Source: Steroidobacteraceae bacterium
Lineage (GTDB): Bacteria > Pseudomonadota > Gammaproteobacteria > Steroidobacterales > Steroidobacteraceae
Length of the DNA stretch: 56,395 nt
Reading direction: 5' to 3'
NCBI GenBank assembly: GCA_019634895.1
Contig: JAHCAM010000017.1
Span: 1 to 56,395, forward strand
Both the position numbers and the translations under genes were made by a program. Positions 17,100 through 25,914 of this stretch are shown here, piece after piece. Position 1 is the first letter of the stretch. Each line of letters starts with the position of its first letter. The notes under the pieces are model-generated. The model did no database searches. It was not told the origin of the DNA and worked only from the letters and a program-made list of their open reading frames with translations.

Positions 17100-18263
17100 T
17101 CAGGCAAGCGCCTGCTCGAGGTCCGCGCGCAGGTCCGCCGCGTCCTCGATCCCGATCGAGAGCCGCACCAGCGTGTCGGTGATGCCGAGCTTCGCCCGGG
17201 TCTCGGGCGGAACCGACGCGTGCGTCATGATCGCCGGGTGATCCACCAGGCTCTCGACGCCGCCCAGGCTCTCGGCGAGCGTGAACAGCTCGAGCCGCTC
17301 CAGGAAGCGCCGTGACTCCGTGAGCCCGCCCTTCAGGAAGCAGGTGACGATGCCGCTGCCGCCCGCGGCCATCTGCCGGCGCGCCAGCGCATGCTGCGGG
17401 TGCGACGGCAGGCCGGGATAGAGGACCCTCTCCACCCGCGGGTGGCGCTCGAGCCACGACGCCAGCGCCAGCGCCGACTCGCTCGACTGCCGCATCCGCA
17501 ACGGCAGCGTCTTCAGGCCGCGCAGCGCGAGGAAGCTGTCGAAGGGCCCGCTGATGGCGCCGATCGCGTTCTGCAGGAAGGCGAGCTTCTCCGCCAGCGC
17601 CCCGTCCCGCACCACCGCCACGCCGCCGACCATGTCCGAGTGGCCGTTCAGGAACTTGGTCGCCGAGTGCATGACGACGTCGGCGCCGAGCTCCAGCGGA
17701 CGCTGGATCCACGGGGTCGCGAAGGTGTTGTCCACGACCAGCAGGACGCCGCGCGCGCGCGCGAGCTCCGCGATGGCCGCGATGTCGGCGAGCCGCAGCA
17801 TCGGGTTGGTCGGCGTCTCCAGCCAGATCATGCGCGTCAGCGGCGTGAGCGCGCGCCCGGCGGCCTTCGGGTCGCTGAGGTCGGCGAAGGTGAAGTCGAG
17901 GCCGGCCGAGCGCCTGCGCACGCGCTCGAACAGCCGGAAGGTGCCGCCGTAGAGGTCGTCCATCGCCAGCACGTGGCTGCCGCTGTCCACGAGCTCGAGC
18001 AGCGTGGCGGTCGCCGCCATGCCCGAGGCGAAGGCGAAGCCCTGCGTGCCGCCCTCGAGGTCGGCGATGCAGCGCTCCCAGGCCATGCGCGTCGGGTTCT
18101 GGGTGCGCGAGTACTCGTAGCCCTTGTGCACGCCGGGCGATTCCTGCGCATAGGTGGACACCGCGTAGATCGGCGGCATGACGGCACCGGTCGAAGGATC
18201 CGGCGACTGGCCGGCGTGGACCGCGCGCGTGGAGAAGCCCTGCGGCTTGCGGGTATCGCTCAT
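17100..18263 (-). CDS. Cystathionine gamma-lyase/synthase-type PLP enzyme
   Basis: 387 residues, full length for the Cys/Met-metabolism PLP family. Key features: YEYSRTQNPTR, FASGMAATATLLELVDSG, WLETPTNPMLRL, VVDNTFATP (PLP Asp) and HSATKFLNGHSD with Schiff-base Lys 203; SLGGVESLVDHPA is also a family hallmark. Reactions in the family are gamma-elimination of cystathionine to cysteine or gamma-replacement from O-acyl-homoserine. The gene directly follows the cystathionine beta-synthase gene (7 bases), which favours the reverse transsulfuration role, homocysteine to cysteine. Specific assignment between lyase and synthase is not possible from sequence alone. It is cytoplasmic and homotetrameric in known members. 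Confidence 0.92.
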   Translation of the reverse strand: MSDTRKPQGFSTRAVHAGQSPDPSTGAVMPPIYAVSTYAQESPGVHKGYEYSRTQNPTRMAWERCIADLEGGTQGFAFASGMAATATLLELVDSGSHVLAMDDLYGGTFRLFERVRRRSAGLDFTFADLSDPKAAGRALTPLTRMIWLETPTNPMLRLADIAAIAELARARGVLLVVDNTFATPWIQRPLELGADVVMHSATKFLNGHSDMVGGVAVVRDGALAEKLAFLQNAIGAISGPFDSFLALRGLKTLPLRMRQSSESALALASWLERHPRVERVLYPGLPSHPQHALARRQMAAGGSGIVTCFLKGGLTESRRFLERLELFTLAESLGGVESLVDHPAIMTHASVPPETRAKLGITDTLVRLSIGIEDAADLRADLEQALA

Positions 18264-18270
18264 CGGAACC

Positions 18271-19650
18271 TCAGTGCGGCGCCGCCGCGGTCATCTGCCG
18301 GCGCAGGTAGTTGAGCACGTCGGCGCGCGTGATCAGGCCGTGGAACTGCCCGGCCTCCATGACCGCGGCGTACGGCTGCACGTCCAGCATCGCGACCAGG
18401 TTGTTGATCGACAGCGTCGGCTCGACCACCAGGAAGTTCGTGTGCATCGCCTCGCGCACCGGGTCGTTGAACCGTTCCGGGTCGCCGAAGGCGTGGCGCA
18501 TGATGTCGTCCTCGTCGATGAAGCCGACCAGGCGCTCGCCCTCCATCACCGGCAGCTGGCTGAAGCCGGCGTTGCGCAGCCGGTTGTGGGCCGTCGTCAG
18601 CACGTCGCCCGGCCCGACCGTGATGGTCGCGCGCTCGCCGTGCGGCCGGCCGACCAGGTCGCGCAGGTTGCCGTGCCTCGGGCGCTCGATGAAGCCCTGG
18701 TCCTCCATCCAGAAGTCGTTGAACAGCTTCGACAGGTACTTGTTGCCGGTGTCGCAGGCGAAGGTGACCACGCGCTTCGGCTCCCGCTGCTCGCGGCACC
18801 AGCGCAGCGCCGCCGACACCAGCGTGCCGGTCGAGGAGCCGACCAGCAGGCCTTCGCGGCGCAGGATCTCGCGCGCGGTGGCGAAGGACTCCGCGTCCGC
18901 AATGCTGTAGGCCCGGCGGCACATCGAGAAGTCGCAGATGTCCGGGATGAAGTCCTCGCCGATGCCCTCGACCAGCCAGGATCCCGCGCGGCCGAGGCGG
19001 CCCTCGTTCACCTGCTCGGCGAGCACCGAGCCCTCGGGGTCGGCGAGGATGATCTGCACCGCCGGCGCCCGCTCGCGGAAGCACTGCGTGAGCCCGGCGA
19101 TCGTGCCGCTCGAGCCGACGCCGACGACGACCGCGTCCACGCGCCCGTCCATCTGCTCGAGGATCTCGGGACCCGTGGTCAGCGCGTGCGACTTCGGGTT
19201 GTCCGGGTTGCCGAACTGGTTGATGTGGTACCAGCCGTTCTCGCGCGCCAGGCGCGCGCCGACGTCCTGGTAGTACTCGGGATGCCCCTTCTCGACGTCG
19301 GAGCGCGTCAGCACGACTTCCGCGCCCATCGCCCGCAGGTTGAAGATCTTCTCCTGGCTCATCTTGTCCGGCAGCACCAGCACGACGCGGTAGCCCTTCT
19401 GCGCGGCGACCAGTGCCAGCCCCAGGCCGGTGTTGCCGGCGGTCGCCTCGACGATCGTGCCGCCCGGCTTCAGGTCGCCGCGGCGTTCCGCCTCCTCGAT
19501 CATGGTGATGCCGATGCGGTCCTTGATCGAGCCGGCCGGGTTCATCAGCTCGAGCTTCAGGTACAGCTCGCAGGGCCCGGTGTCGAGCTTCCTCACCCGC
19601 ATCATGGGCGTCCTGCCGACCATCTCGAGGACGTTGCCGAAGACCTTCAT
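18271..19650 (-). CDS. cbs: Cystathionine beta-synthase (PLP domain + two CBS motifs)
   Basis: 459 residues. The N-terminal fold-type II PLP domain has NPAGSIKDR with PLP Lys 43, EATAGNTGLGLALVAA (phosphate/substrate loop) and VGVGSSGTIAGL. The C-terminal part has a tandem CBS pair (about 335-455: LTTAHNRLRNAGFSQLPVME; LSINNLVAMLDVQPYAAVME), the Bateman module that in several enzymes binds adenosyl ligands. Known reaction: serine (or O-acetylserine) plus homocysteine to cystathionine. ATG 19650 follows GGCGGAG eight bases away; the frame is open further upstream but overlaps the divergent gene. It is the first gene of a two-gene transsulfuration operon. Confidence 0.93.
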   Translation of the reverse strand: MKVFGNVLEMVGRTPMMRVRKLDTGPCELYLKLELMNPAGSIKDRIGITMIEEAERRGDLKPGGTIVEATAGNTGLGLALVAAQKGYRVVLVLPDKMSQEKIFNLRAMGAEVVLTRSDVEKGHPEYYQDVGARLARENGWYHINQFGNPDNPKSHALTTGPEILEQMDGRVDAVVVGVGSSGTIAGLTQCFRERAPAVQIILADPEGSVLAEQVNEGRLGRAGSWLVEGIGEDFIPDICDFSMCRRAYSIADAESFATAREILRREGLLVGSSTGTLVSAALRWCREQREPKRVVTFACDTGNKYLSKLFNDFWMEDQGFIERPRHGNLRDLVGRPHGERATITVGPGDVLTTAHNRLRNAGFSQLPVMEGERLVGFIDEDDIMRHAFGDPERFNDPVREAMHTNFLVVEPTLSINNLVAMLDVQPYAAVMEAGQFHGLITRADVLNYLRRQMTAAAPH

Positions 19651-19708
19651 GTTGTCGCTCCGCCTGCGGGACGCTAGTGTGCGTGCCGATTGTACCGGGA
19701 GACGGGCC

Positions 19709-20641
19709 GTGCCTTGGCGATCGTTGGTGATGTTCCTGGCGGTGGCCGTCGCGGCATGCGCCTCGCACGCGCCGCAGGCGGGGGCGCCGGCCGCGCGCGT
19801 GCGGCCCGACGCGGGCGTCCAGCAGGCGCTCGACGGCGCGCGGGCGCGCTTCCTCGCCGCTGCGCGCTTCGACCGGCTGGACGTGGCGGTTCTCGTCGCC
19901 GCGGGCGACGGTGGCTGGCTGGCGGCCAGCGCCGGCGGCAGCGAGCCCTGGTACCCGGCGAGTTGCGTCAAGCTGGCATTCGGCATCGCCGCGGCCCATT
20001 GGTGCGAGGGGCAGGGCCATCCCGTGGATTGCCTCGATGCGGCCGTACTGCCGATGCTGCGCGATTCGGACAACGTGGCGACCGGCGTGGTCGTGGACGC
20101 CATCACCGGCACCGTAAACGGTCCGGCGGACGATGCCGCCTACGCGTCGTGGTTCGAGAACCGGCGTTACACGGAGCGGCTGCTCGCGGGTCGCGGCCTG
20201 CTGGGCGGCCAGCGGCTCGTCAACAAGACCTACCCGACCAACTCCGGCGACATGCCCGAGGGCCTCGAGCGCCTCGCGCTCGAACGCCACGGGCGCAATT
20301 CGATGAATGCGGAGGATTCGGCCCGCCTCATGCTCGCGCTCGTCGACGGTGATTTCGGTGCCGGCGCGCGCGACTACCTGCGCGAACGGCTGCGGCGCCC
20401 GCGCCTGTCCGCCAACAGCGGCATGGGCGGCGGTTTTCCCGAAGGCACCGTCTACGAGAGCAAGATCGGCAACGCCTACGACACGCTCGCCGAGATCGTG
20501 CATGCCGAGCTGCCGGACGGCCGGCGGGTGATCATCGCGGCGTACTCCAACGCCCATGACCCGGACGGGCCCGACGACCAGGACCTGACCGCGCTTGCGG
20601 CATTCGCGAGGCTGCTGCTCGAGCGGCTGCCGGCACGATGA
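19709..20641 (+). CDS. Class A beta-lactamase-like serine hydrolase, predicted lipoprotein
   Basis: 310 residues from GTG 19709, preceded by GGGAGA. The signal peptide VMFLAVAVAAC gives lipobox Cys 17. Penicilloyl-serine-transferase motifs are present: SxxK as S85-C-V-K88, SDN at 120-122 (RDSDNVAT) and a KTG-box variant KIG at 252-254. The usual class A omega-loop E166-x-x-N is not evident, so a peptidoglycan or ester hydrolase role is more likely than antibiotic resistance. It is a periplasm-facing lipoprotein. It overlaps the next gene by ATGA, linking it to a DMT transporter. Confidence 0.88.
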   Translation: MPWRSLVMFLAVAVAACASHAPQAGAPAARVRPDAGVQQALDGARARFLAAARFDRLDVAVLVAAGDGGWLAASAGGSEPWYPASCVKLAFGIAAAHWCEGQGHPVDCLDAAVLPMLRDSDNVATGVVVDAITGTVNGPADDAAYASWFENRRYTERLLAGRGLLGGQRLVNKTYPTNSGDMPEGLERLALERHGRNSMNAEDSARLMLALVDGDFGAGARDYLRERLRRPRLSANSGMGGGFPEGTVYESKIGNAYDTLAEIVHAELPDGRRVIIAAYSNAHDPDGPDDQDLTALAAFARLLLERLPAR

Positions 20642-21507
20642 GCGCGAAGGACGGGCGCCTGCGCGGCGTGCTGCTGATGCTGGCGGCGGTCGGCGTGTTC
20701 TCCGTCATGGACGCGATGATGAAGCAGCTCTCCGGGCGCTACCCGGCGATCCAGATCGCCTGCCTGCGCGGCGCGGCATCGCTGCCGTTCGTGCTGCTCA
20801 CCTACGCCTGGACCCGCGAGTTGCGGTCCCTGAGGCCGGTACGCTTCGGCCTGCACGCGCTGCGCGCCGGGCTCGCGGTGCTGATGCTCTGGGGGTTCCT
20901 GTGGGCGCTCGCGCGCGCGAGCATGGCGGACACCTATGCCGTGTTCATGTGCGCGCCGCTGCTCGTGGTGCTGGTGGCCTCGCTGCTGCTCGGCGAGAAG
21001 GCCGGCCTGCATCACTGGCTCGCGATCCTCGCCGGGCTCGGGGGCGTGTTCGTCATGCTCAGGCCCTCGATCGAGGGCTTCGCGAGCCTCGCGGGCCTGG
21101 CGACGCTCGGTTCGGCGCTGGCCTACGCAATCATCGTCGTGCTGGTGCGCGTGCTCGCGCGCACCGACACGACGGCGTCCATGGTCTTCTGGTACCTGCT
21201 GATGCTGTCGATCGGCGCCGCCGCCATCGCCGCGCCCGGCTGGGTGCCGATCCGCGCCGCCGACTGGGGATGGATCGCGGCGATCGGACTCACCGGCTGG
21301 GCCGGGCAATACCTGATCACGGAAGCGTTCCGGCTCGCCCCGGCCTCGCTGGTGGCGCCCTACGAGTACACGGCGCTGGTCTGGGCGCTCGGGCTCGACT
21401 GGGCGATCTGGCAGGTGCTGCCGGGGGCGCGCATGCTCGCGGGCTCCGCGATCGTGGTCGCCGCGGGACTCTACCTGCTGCAGCGCGAGCGCATGCGCGA
21501 GTCCTAG
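20638..21507 (+). CDS. EamA/DMT-family transporter
   Basis: 289 residues with ten predicted transmembrane helices in two five-helix halves, as in the drug/metabolite transporter superfamily. Typical motifs are MLAAVGVFSVMDAMMKQL at the start, VLMLWGFLWALARASMADTY in helices 3-4, and FRLAPASLVAPYEYTALVWA in the second EamA repeat. Members export amino acids, metabolites or drugs; the substrate is not predictable. Its start overlaps the stop of the serine-hydrolase gene. Its stop TAG shares a CTAG palindrome (21504-21507) with the stop of the convergent M20 peptidase. Confidence 0.92.
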   Translation: MSAKDGRLRGVLLMLAAVGVFSVMDAMMKQLSGRYPAIQIACLRGAASLPFVLLTYAWTRELRSLRPVRFGLHALRAGLAVLMLWGFLWALARASMADTYAVFMCAPLLVVLVASLLLGEKAGLHHWLAILAGLGGVFVMLRPSIEGFASLAGLATLGSALAYAIIVVLVRVLARTDTTASMVFWYLLMLSIGAAAIAAPGWVPIRAADWGWIAAIGLTGWAGQYLITEAFRLAPASLVAPYEYTALVWALGLDWAIWQVLPGARMLAGSAIVVAAGLYLLQRERMRES

Positions 21508-22901
21508 CCGCCGAGGTCGCGCAGCAGGCTGCGCCACTGCGCGAGCGCGCCGTCGAGGGTCGCGACCGGCACGCGCTCGTCGAGGCCGTGGGCATAGTTG
21601 TCGCCCGGGTGCATGAAGGTGCCGCCGACGCCGTAGCTCGGCACGCCCAGGTTGCGGAAATAGAGGCTGTCGGTCGCGCCCGCGGACATGGAGGGCACGA
21701 TCGGCAATCCCGGCGCGCGCAGGTCGATCGCCCGGCGCAGTGCCGCCATCAGGTCCTCACGCAGCGGCGAGGCGTCGCTCGCGACCGGCTCATTGACGAC
21801 GCGGAACGTCGCGCCCGGGTCGCTGACGACACGCTCGAGCGCCGCCTGCACCTCCTCGACGCGCTCGCCGGGAAACACGCGGCAGTTGACGTTGACCATG
21901 GCGCTCTGCGGCAGCGCATTCGGCGCGTGCCCGGCCTTCGCCATGGTCGCGATGCAGGTGGTGCCGAGCTGTCCCACGTACTCGGGCAGCGCGGCGAGGT
22001 GCTCGTACGCCGCCCGGTCCGAGGGATCCTCCGCGTAGCGCCGCATGGCCGCGCCGGTCTCCCCGGGCGTCAGCGCGCCGGCGGCGCGGAAGTACGCCCG
22101 GGTCAGCTCGCTGGCACGGGCCGGGAAGCGGTGCTGCGAGATGCGCGTGATCGCGCGGGCCAGCGAATGGATGGCGTTGTCGGTGGACGGCCGGCTGCTG
22201 TGGCCGCCCGGATTGGCGAAGCTGATCTCGAAGTCCACGTAGGTCTTCTCGGCCGCCTGCAGTGCGTAGACGACCGGCTTGCCGTCGTCGCCGAGCGAGG
22301 CCCCGCCGGCGTCGCTGTTGAGCAGCATTTCGGCATGCTTCCACTGCTCCGCGAGGATCGCCGTCGTCTCCTGCGAGGTCTCCTCGTCGCCGGTCAGCGC
22401 CAGCACGACTTCCCGGCGCGGCTCCCACCCCTCCTGCCGCAGCCACAGCAGCGCGGCGACCATGGTCGAGATGCCGAACTTGTTGTCCACGACGCCGCGC
22501 CCGTACACGTAGCCCTGCTCGACCACGGCCGTGAACGGGTCGCGCGTCCAGTCCTCCCGGTGAGCCGCCACCACGTCCATGTGCCCGATCAGCACGATCG
22601 GCTTCAGGGTCGCGTCGCTGCCCGGCCAGCGCGCCACCAGCGTCGCCGTCTCCCCGAAAGGAGTGATCACGATGTCGGATGGGCGGTAGCCGCCGGCCTG
22701 CAGCACGGCGGAAAGATACCCGGCGTAGGCCGGTACCTGCCCTTCGCCTTCGACGGTCCGGTAGCCGACCGAACGCATCAGGATCTCGAGTGCCTGTGCC
22801 GATACCTGTGCCGGCACGGCGGGCTCCGCCGGCGCGCGCCCGATGCATGCGAGGAACAACAGTGCTGCGGCCAGGCCGCGCCCGGAGCGGGTCATGGACA
22901 T
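21504..22901 (-). CDS. M20-family zinc metallopeptidase, exported
   Basis: 465 residues from ATG 22901, which follows AAGGA at eight bases; a longer frame to 23006 was rejected. The signal peptide is RGLAAALLFLACIGRAPAEP. Metal and catalytic motifs are in order: LIGHMDVV (H107, D109), GRGVVDNKFG (bridging Asp 139), TGDEETSQ (catalytic Glu 173 with metal Glu 174), NSDAGG, the dimerisation segment FANPGGHSSRPSTDNAIHSL and MHPGDNYAHGLDE (last metal His). Family reactions: removal of amino-terminal or acyl groups from peptides or amino acids. The protein should be periplasmic. It is divergent from the TauE/SafE permease gene. Confidence 0.93.
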   Translation of the reverse strand: MSMTRSGRGLAAALLFLACIGRAPAEPAVPAQVSAQALEILMRSVGYRTVEGEGQVPAYAGYLSAVLQAGGYRPSDIVITPFGETATLVARWPGSDATLKPIVLIGHMDVVAAHREDWTRDPFTAVVEQGYVYGRGVVDNKFGISTMVAALLWLRQEGWEPRREVVLALTGDEETSQETTAILAEQWKHAEMLLNSDAGGASLGDDGKPVVYALQAAEKTYVDFEISFANPGGHSSRPSTDNAIHSLARAITRISQHRFPARASELTRAYFRAAGALTPGETGAAMRRYAEDPSDRAAYEHLAALPEYVGQLGTTCIATMAKAGHAPNALPQSAMVNVNCRVFPGERVEEVQAALERVVSDPGATFRVVNEPVASDASPLREDLMAALRRAIDLRAPGLPIVPSMSAGATDSLYFRNLGVPSYGVGGTFMHPGDNYAHGLDERVPVATLDGALAQWRSLLRDLGG

Positions 22902-23014
22902 CGTGGGATCCTTCGCGAGGGTTGCCCGCATTCTCGCAACCCGCCGGCCCGGTTCGCAAGCGGAAGCGGCCATGCCTGCGCTAGAGTACGCGCCATGCCT
23001 CCGCACCGCGGCGC

Positions 23015-23890
23015 ATGACCGTCACCGTTCTGCTCGCGGGGCTCGGCATCCTGGCTGCGGCGTTCACGGCCGTCCTCGCGCAGACGGCGTTGCGGCGCAG
23101 GGAAACCCGGCCCACGCCCGAATCCATCGGCCTCGGCGCCGTCACCAATTTCTTCGACACGCTCGGCATCGGCTCTTTTGCGCCCACCACGGCGTGGATC
23201 AAGCTGCGGCGCATGGTCCCGGACAGCTTCATACCGGCGACGCTCAACGCCGGCCATTGCCTGCCGACGATCGCGCAGGCGCTGATCTTCATAAAGCTGG
23301 TCGCGGTGGACCCGGCGCTGCTCGCGAGCTGCATCGCTGCGGCCGTGGCCGGATCGCTGATCGGCGCGCCGATCGTGGTGCGCCTGCCGGTGCGCGCAGT
23401 CCAGGCCGTCGTCGGCGCGGCACTGCTCGTTGCCGCGGTGCTCTATGCGCTCGCCAATCTCAAGCTCATGCCGGGCGGCGGCGCCGCGCTCGCATTGCCT
23501 CCCGGGCCGTTCGCGGTCGCGGTGGCGGCGCACTTCCTGCTGGGCGCACTGATGACCTTTGGCATCGGCGCCTACGCGCCGTCGCTGATCCTGCTGTCGC
23601 TGCTCGGGCTGAACCCGATCGCTGCCTTCCCGATCATGATGGGTGCCTGCGCCTTCCTGATGCCGGTCTGCGGCATGCGCTTCCTGCGCACGGAACGCAT
23701 CGACCTGCGCGTCGTGATCGGCCTGGCCATCGGCGGCGTGCCACTGGTGCTGGCGGCGGCCTTCATCGTCAAGTCGCTGCCGCTCACCGCCCTGCGCTGG
23801 GGGGTGGTGGCGGTCGTGCTCTATGCGGCGGTACTATTGCTGCGCTCGGCGCTCAAGAACGAATCGACGCCCGTGGGGGAGACAACATGA
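23015..23890 (+). CDS. TauE/SafE (TSUP) family membrane permease
   Basis: 291 residues, eight or nine hydrophobic helices and the TSUP pattern: an N-terminal GLGAVTNFFDTLGIGSFAPTT loop, a duplicated half beginning VAAHFLLGALMTFGIGAYAP, and the Met/Cys-rich stretch FPIMMGACAFLMPVCGM. TSUP proteins move sulfite, sulfoacetate, taurine-related anions or other organic acids across the inner membrane. The stop overlaps the start of the following FAD oxidase gene (ATGA at 23887-23890), so the permease may handle that enzyme's substrate or product (inference). The predicted start has no clear Shine-Dalgarno. Confidence 0.9.
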   Translation: MTVTVLLAGLGILAAAFTAVLAQTALRRRETRPTPESIGLGAVTNFFDTLGIGSFAPTTAWIKLRRMVPDSFIPATLNAGHCLPTIAQALIFIKLVAVDPALLASCIAAAVAGSLIGAPIVVRLPVRAVQAVVGAALLVAAVLYALANLKLMPGGGAALALPPGPFAVAVAAHFLLGALMTFGIGAYAPSLILLSLLGLNPIAAFPIMMGACAFLMPVCGMRFLRTERIDLRVVIGLAIGGVPLVLAAAFIVKSLPLTALRWGVVAVVLYAAVLLLRSALKNESTPVGETT

Positions 23891-25386
23891 ATCGTCGGCA
23901 TTTCTTCCAGTCATCGGTGGCTGCGGCGGTCGCCTGCGCGCTGCCTTACGGACGCCTGTACGCAGTGGACCAGGCGGCAACCCAGGCCGCGGGCGGCGTC
24001 GCGGCCGTCACCGGCGCCGGCAAGGCGACCGTGATCGAACAGGCCGCGATCAGGGAATTGCGCGGGGCGTTGCGCGGCGGGCTGCTGCTGGCCGGCGATC
24101 CCGGGTACGAACAGGCGCGCCGCGTGCTGAACGAATCCATCGACAAGCACCCGGCACTCGTGGTGCAGCCGACCGGGGTCGCCGACATCCGCACCGCGGT
24201 CAACTTCGCGCGCGAGCGCGAACTCCTGGTCGCAGTCAAGTGCGGCGGCCACAGTCCGGGCGGCAAGTCCACCTGCGACGGCGGCATGCAGATCGACCTG
24301 TCGCGGTTCCGCGGTGCGCGCGTGGACGTCGCGGCGCGGCGCGCCTACGTCGCGGGCGGCAGCCTGCTCGGCGACCTCGACCACGAGGCCATGGCGAACG
24401 GGCTGGTCACGACCGCGGGCACGGTCTCGCACACCGGTGTCGGCGGCCTCACCACGGGCGGCGGCTACGGCCGCCTCGCGCGGCGCTTCGGGCTCGCGCT
24501 CGACAACGTCCGCTCGGTGGACGTGGTCACGGCCGACGGCCGCTACCTGCACGCCTCGGGTGACGAGAATCCGGACCTGTACTGGGGCGTGCGCGGCGGC
24601 GGCGGCAACTTCGGCGTGGTCACGAACTTCGAGTTCGAGCTGCACCCGATGCAGCGGCAGATCATCGGCGGCAATCTCGTGTTCCCGATCCAGCGTGCAC
24701 GCGAGCTGTTCACGCTGTACCGCGAGTACAGCGCCGCCGCGCCGGACGACCTGTACGTGGATGCCGCCATCGTCGCGCCGCCCGCGGGGCAGCCGGGCAT
24801 CTGCATGTTCCACGTCTGCTACTCCGGACCGGCGGAACGGGCCGAGGCGCTGCTGGCGCCGCTGCGCAGCTTCGGCACGCCGGTCGCCGACACCATCCGC
24901 GCGCAGGACTACGTCGCGATCCAGAAGAGCACCGACCGCAGCGATCCGCGCAACGAAGGCACCTACCTCAAGTCCGGCTTCATCGGCGCCTTTCCGGATG
25001 CGCTGGTCGGCGCGATCGTGGACGGCTTCGAGCCGCACCCGGACCGCTCCACGGTGCTGTTCTTCCAGCATGGCGGCGGCGCGACCGGCCGCGTGGCGGC
25101 GGATGCCACGGCATTCCCGCACCGCTACGCGACCCACAACATGCTGGCCGTCGTCGCCTGGAACCTCGACGGCGACGGCAGGCCGCACATGGACTGGCTG
25201 CGCCGCTACTGGGCGGGCGGTCCCGAGGGATTCACGAAGGGTTTCTACACGGTCGAGACCGCCGACGAGTCGCAGGCCGTCCGCGACGACAACTACCAGG
25301 GCAACCTGGCGCGGCTGCGCAAGGTCAAGCGCAAGTACGACCCGGGTAACCTGTTCCGGCTGAACGCGAACGTCGAGCCGGCCTGA
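23887..25386 (+). CDS. Tat-exported FAD-linked oxidase (berberine-bridge/PCMH type)
   Basis: 499 residues. An RR-containing signal (NRRHFFQSSVAAAVACA) fits Tat export of a folded flavoprotein. The FAD domain has VKCGGHSPGGKS with the His that covalently binds FAD in this family, AGGSLLGDLDHEA, TTAGTVSHTGVGGLTTGGGY and WGVRGGGGNFGVV. The Cys used by bicovalent members for a second FAD link is Val here (AGTV), so single attachment is expected. The C-terminal BBE segment NYQGNLARLRKVKRKYDPGN is intact. Family reaction: oxidation of alcohols, sugars or amines with O2 as acceptor. Translationally coupled to the TSUP permease. Confidence 0.92.
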   Translation: MNRRHFFQSSVAAAVACALPYGRLYAVDQAATQAAGGVAAVTGAGKATVIEQAAIRELRGALRGGLLLAGDPGYEQARRVLNESIDKHPALVVQPTGVADIRTAVNFARERELLVAVKCGGHSPGGKSTCDGGMQIDLSRFRGARVDVAARRAYVAGGSLLGDLDHEAMANGLVTTAGTVSHTGVGGLTTGGGYGRLARRFGLALDNVRSVDVVTADGRYLHASGDENPDLYWGVRGGGGNFGVVTNFEFELHPMQRQIIGGNLVFPIQRARELFTLYREYSAAAPDDLYVDAAIVAPPAGQPGICMFHVCYSGPAERAEALLAPLRSFGTPVADTIRAQDYVAIQKSTDRSDPRNEGTYLKSGFIGAFPDALVGAIVDGFEPHPDRSTVLFFQHGGGATGRVAADATAFPHRYATHNMLAVVAWNLDGDGRPHMDWLRRYWAGGPEGFTKGFYTVETADESQAVRDDNYQGNLARLRKVKRKYDPGNLFRLNANVEPA

Positions 25387-25395
25387 GGCGGGCCC

Positions 25396-25902
25396 TCAGG
25401 CCAGCAGCGCGAGCAGGCCACGCAGGATCTCGACCGGCCGCGGCGGGCAGCCGGGAATGTGCAGGTCCACCGGCAGGACGCCGGCGACGCCGCCGGTCAC
25501 GGCGTAGCTGCCCGCGAAGCAGCCGCCGTCCTTCGCGCAACCCCCGGCCGCGACCACCCACTTCGGCCCCGGCGTCGCGGCCCAGGTGCGTTCCAGCGCT
25601 TCCCGCATGTTCTTCGTGACCGGCCCGGTCACCAGCAGCACGTCGGCGTGGCGCGGCGACGCGACGAAGCGGATGCCGAAGCGCTCGAGGTCGTAGTACG
25701 CGTTGTTGAGCGCGTGGATCTCGAGTTCGCAGCCGTTGCAGGAGCCGGCGTCCACCTGCCGGATCGCGAGGCTGCGGCCGAGGCGCCTGCGCGCGGCCTG
25801 GTCCACCGCGCGCGCGAGCTCCGCGACCGCGGCCTCGTCCGGCGCCGGCGCGTCCTCCGTGAGCGGCGGCTTGACCAGGATCTCGAAAAGCAGCTTGCGC
25901 AT
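25396..25902 (-). CDS. hyfI: HyfI/NuoB-like [4Fe-4S] subunit
   Basis: 168 residues. The iron-sulfur ligand set is SCNGCE (C55, C58), GGCAKDGGC (C122) and IPGCPP (C152), the CxxC arrangement of hydrogenase-4/formate-hydrogenlyase small subunits rather than the adjacent CC of complex I. YYDLERFGIRFVASPRHADVLLVTGPVTKNM is the usual small-subunit core. This subunit carries the proximal cluster and docks with the HyfG-like subunit encoded 12 bases upstream. Last gene of the hyf-like operon; convergent with the FAD oxidase gene across a short inverted repeat (25380-25402). Confidence 0.9.
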   Translation of the reverse strand: MRKLLFEILVKPPLTEDAPAPDEAAVAELARAVDQAARRRLGRSLAIRQVDAGSCNGCELEIHALNNAYYDLERFGIRFVASPRHADVLLVTGPVTKNMREALERTWAATPGPKWVVAAGGCAKDGGCFAGSYAVTGGVAGVLPVDLHIPGCPPRPVEILRGLLALLA

Positions 25903-25914
25903 CGCCGGCGGTCC

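Noticed and set aside
18260..20557. A minus-strand open frame of 765 codons
   Set aside because: It overlaps the cystathionine beta-synthase in another frame and the serine hydrolase on the other strand, both of which have full catalytic motifs.
19709..20641. Antibiotic-resistance beta-lactamase
   Set aside because: SxxK and SDN are present but the omega-loop Glu is not evident and the KTG box is KIG; a lipoprotein serine hydrolase of other function is more likely.
25380..25402. Inverted repeat GGCCTGAG / CTCAGGCC between convergent genes as a bidirectional terminator
   Set aside because: Only 8 bp, no T-run on either strand, and it includes both stop codons, so similar C-terminal codons can explain it.
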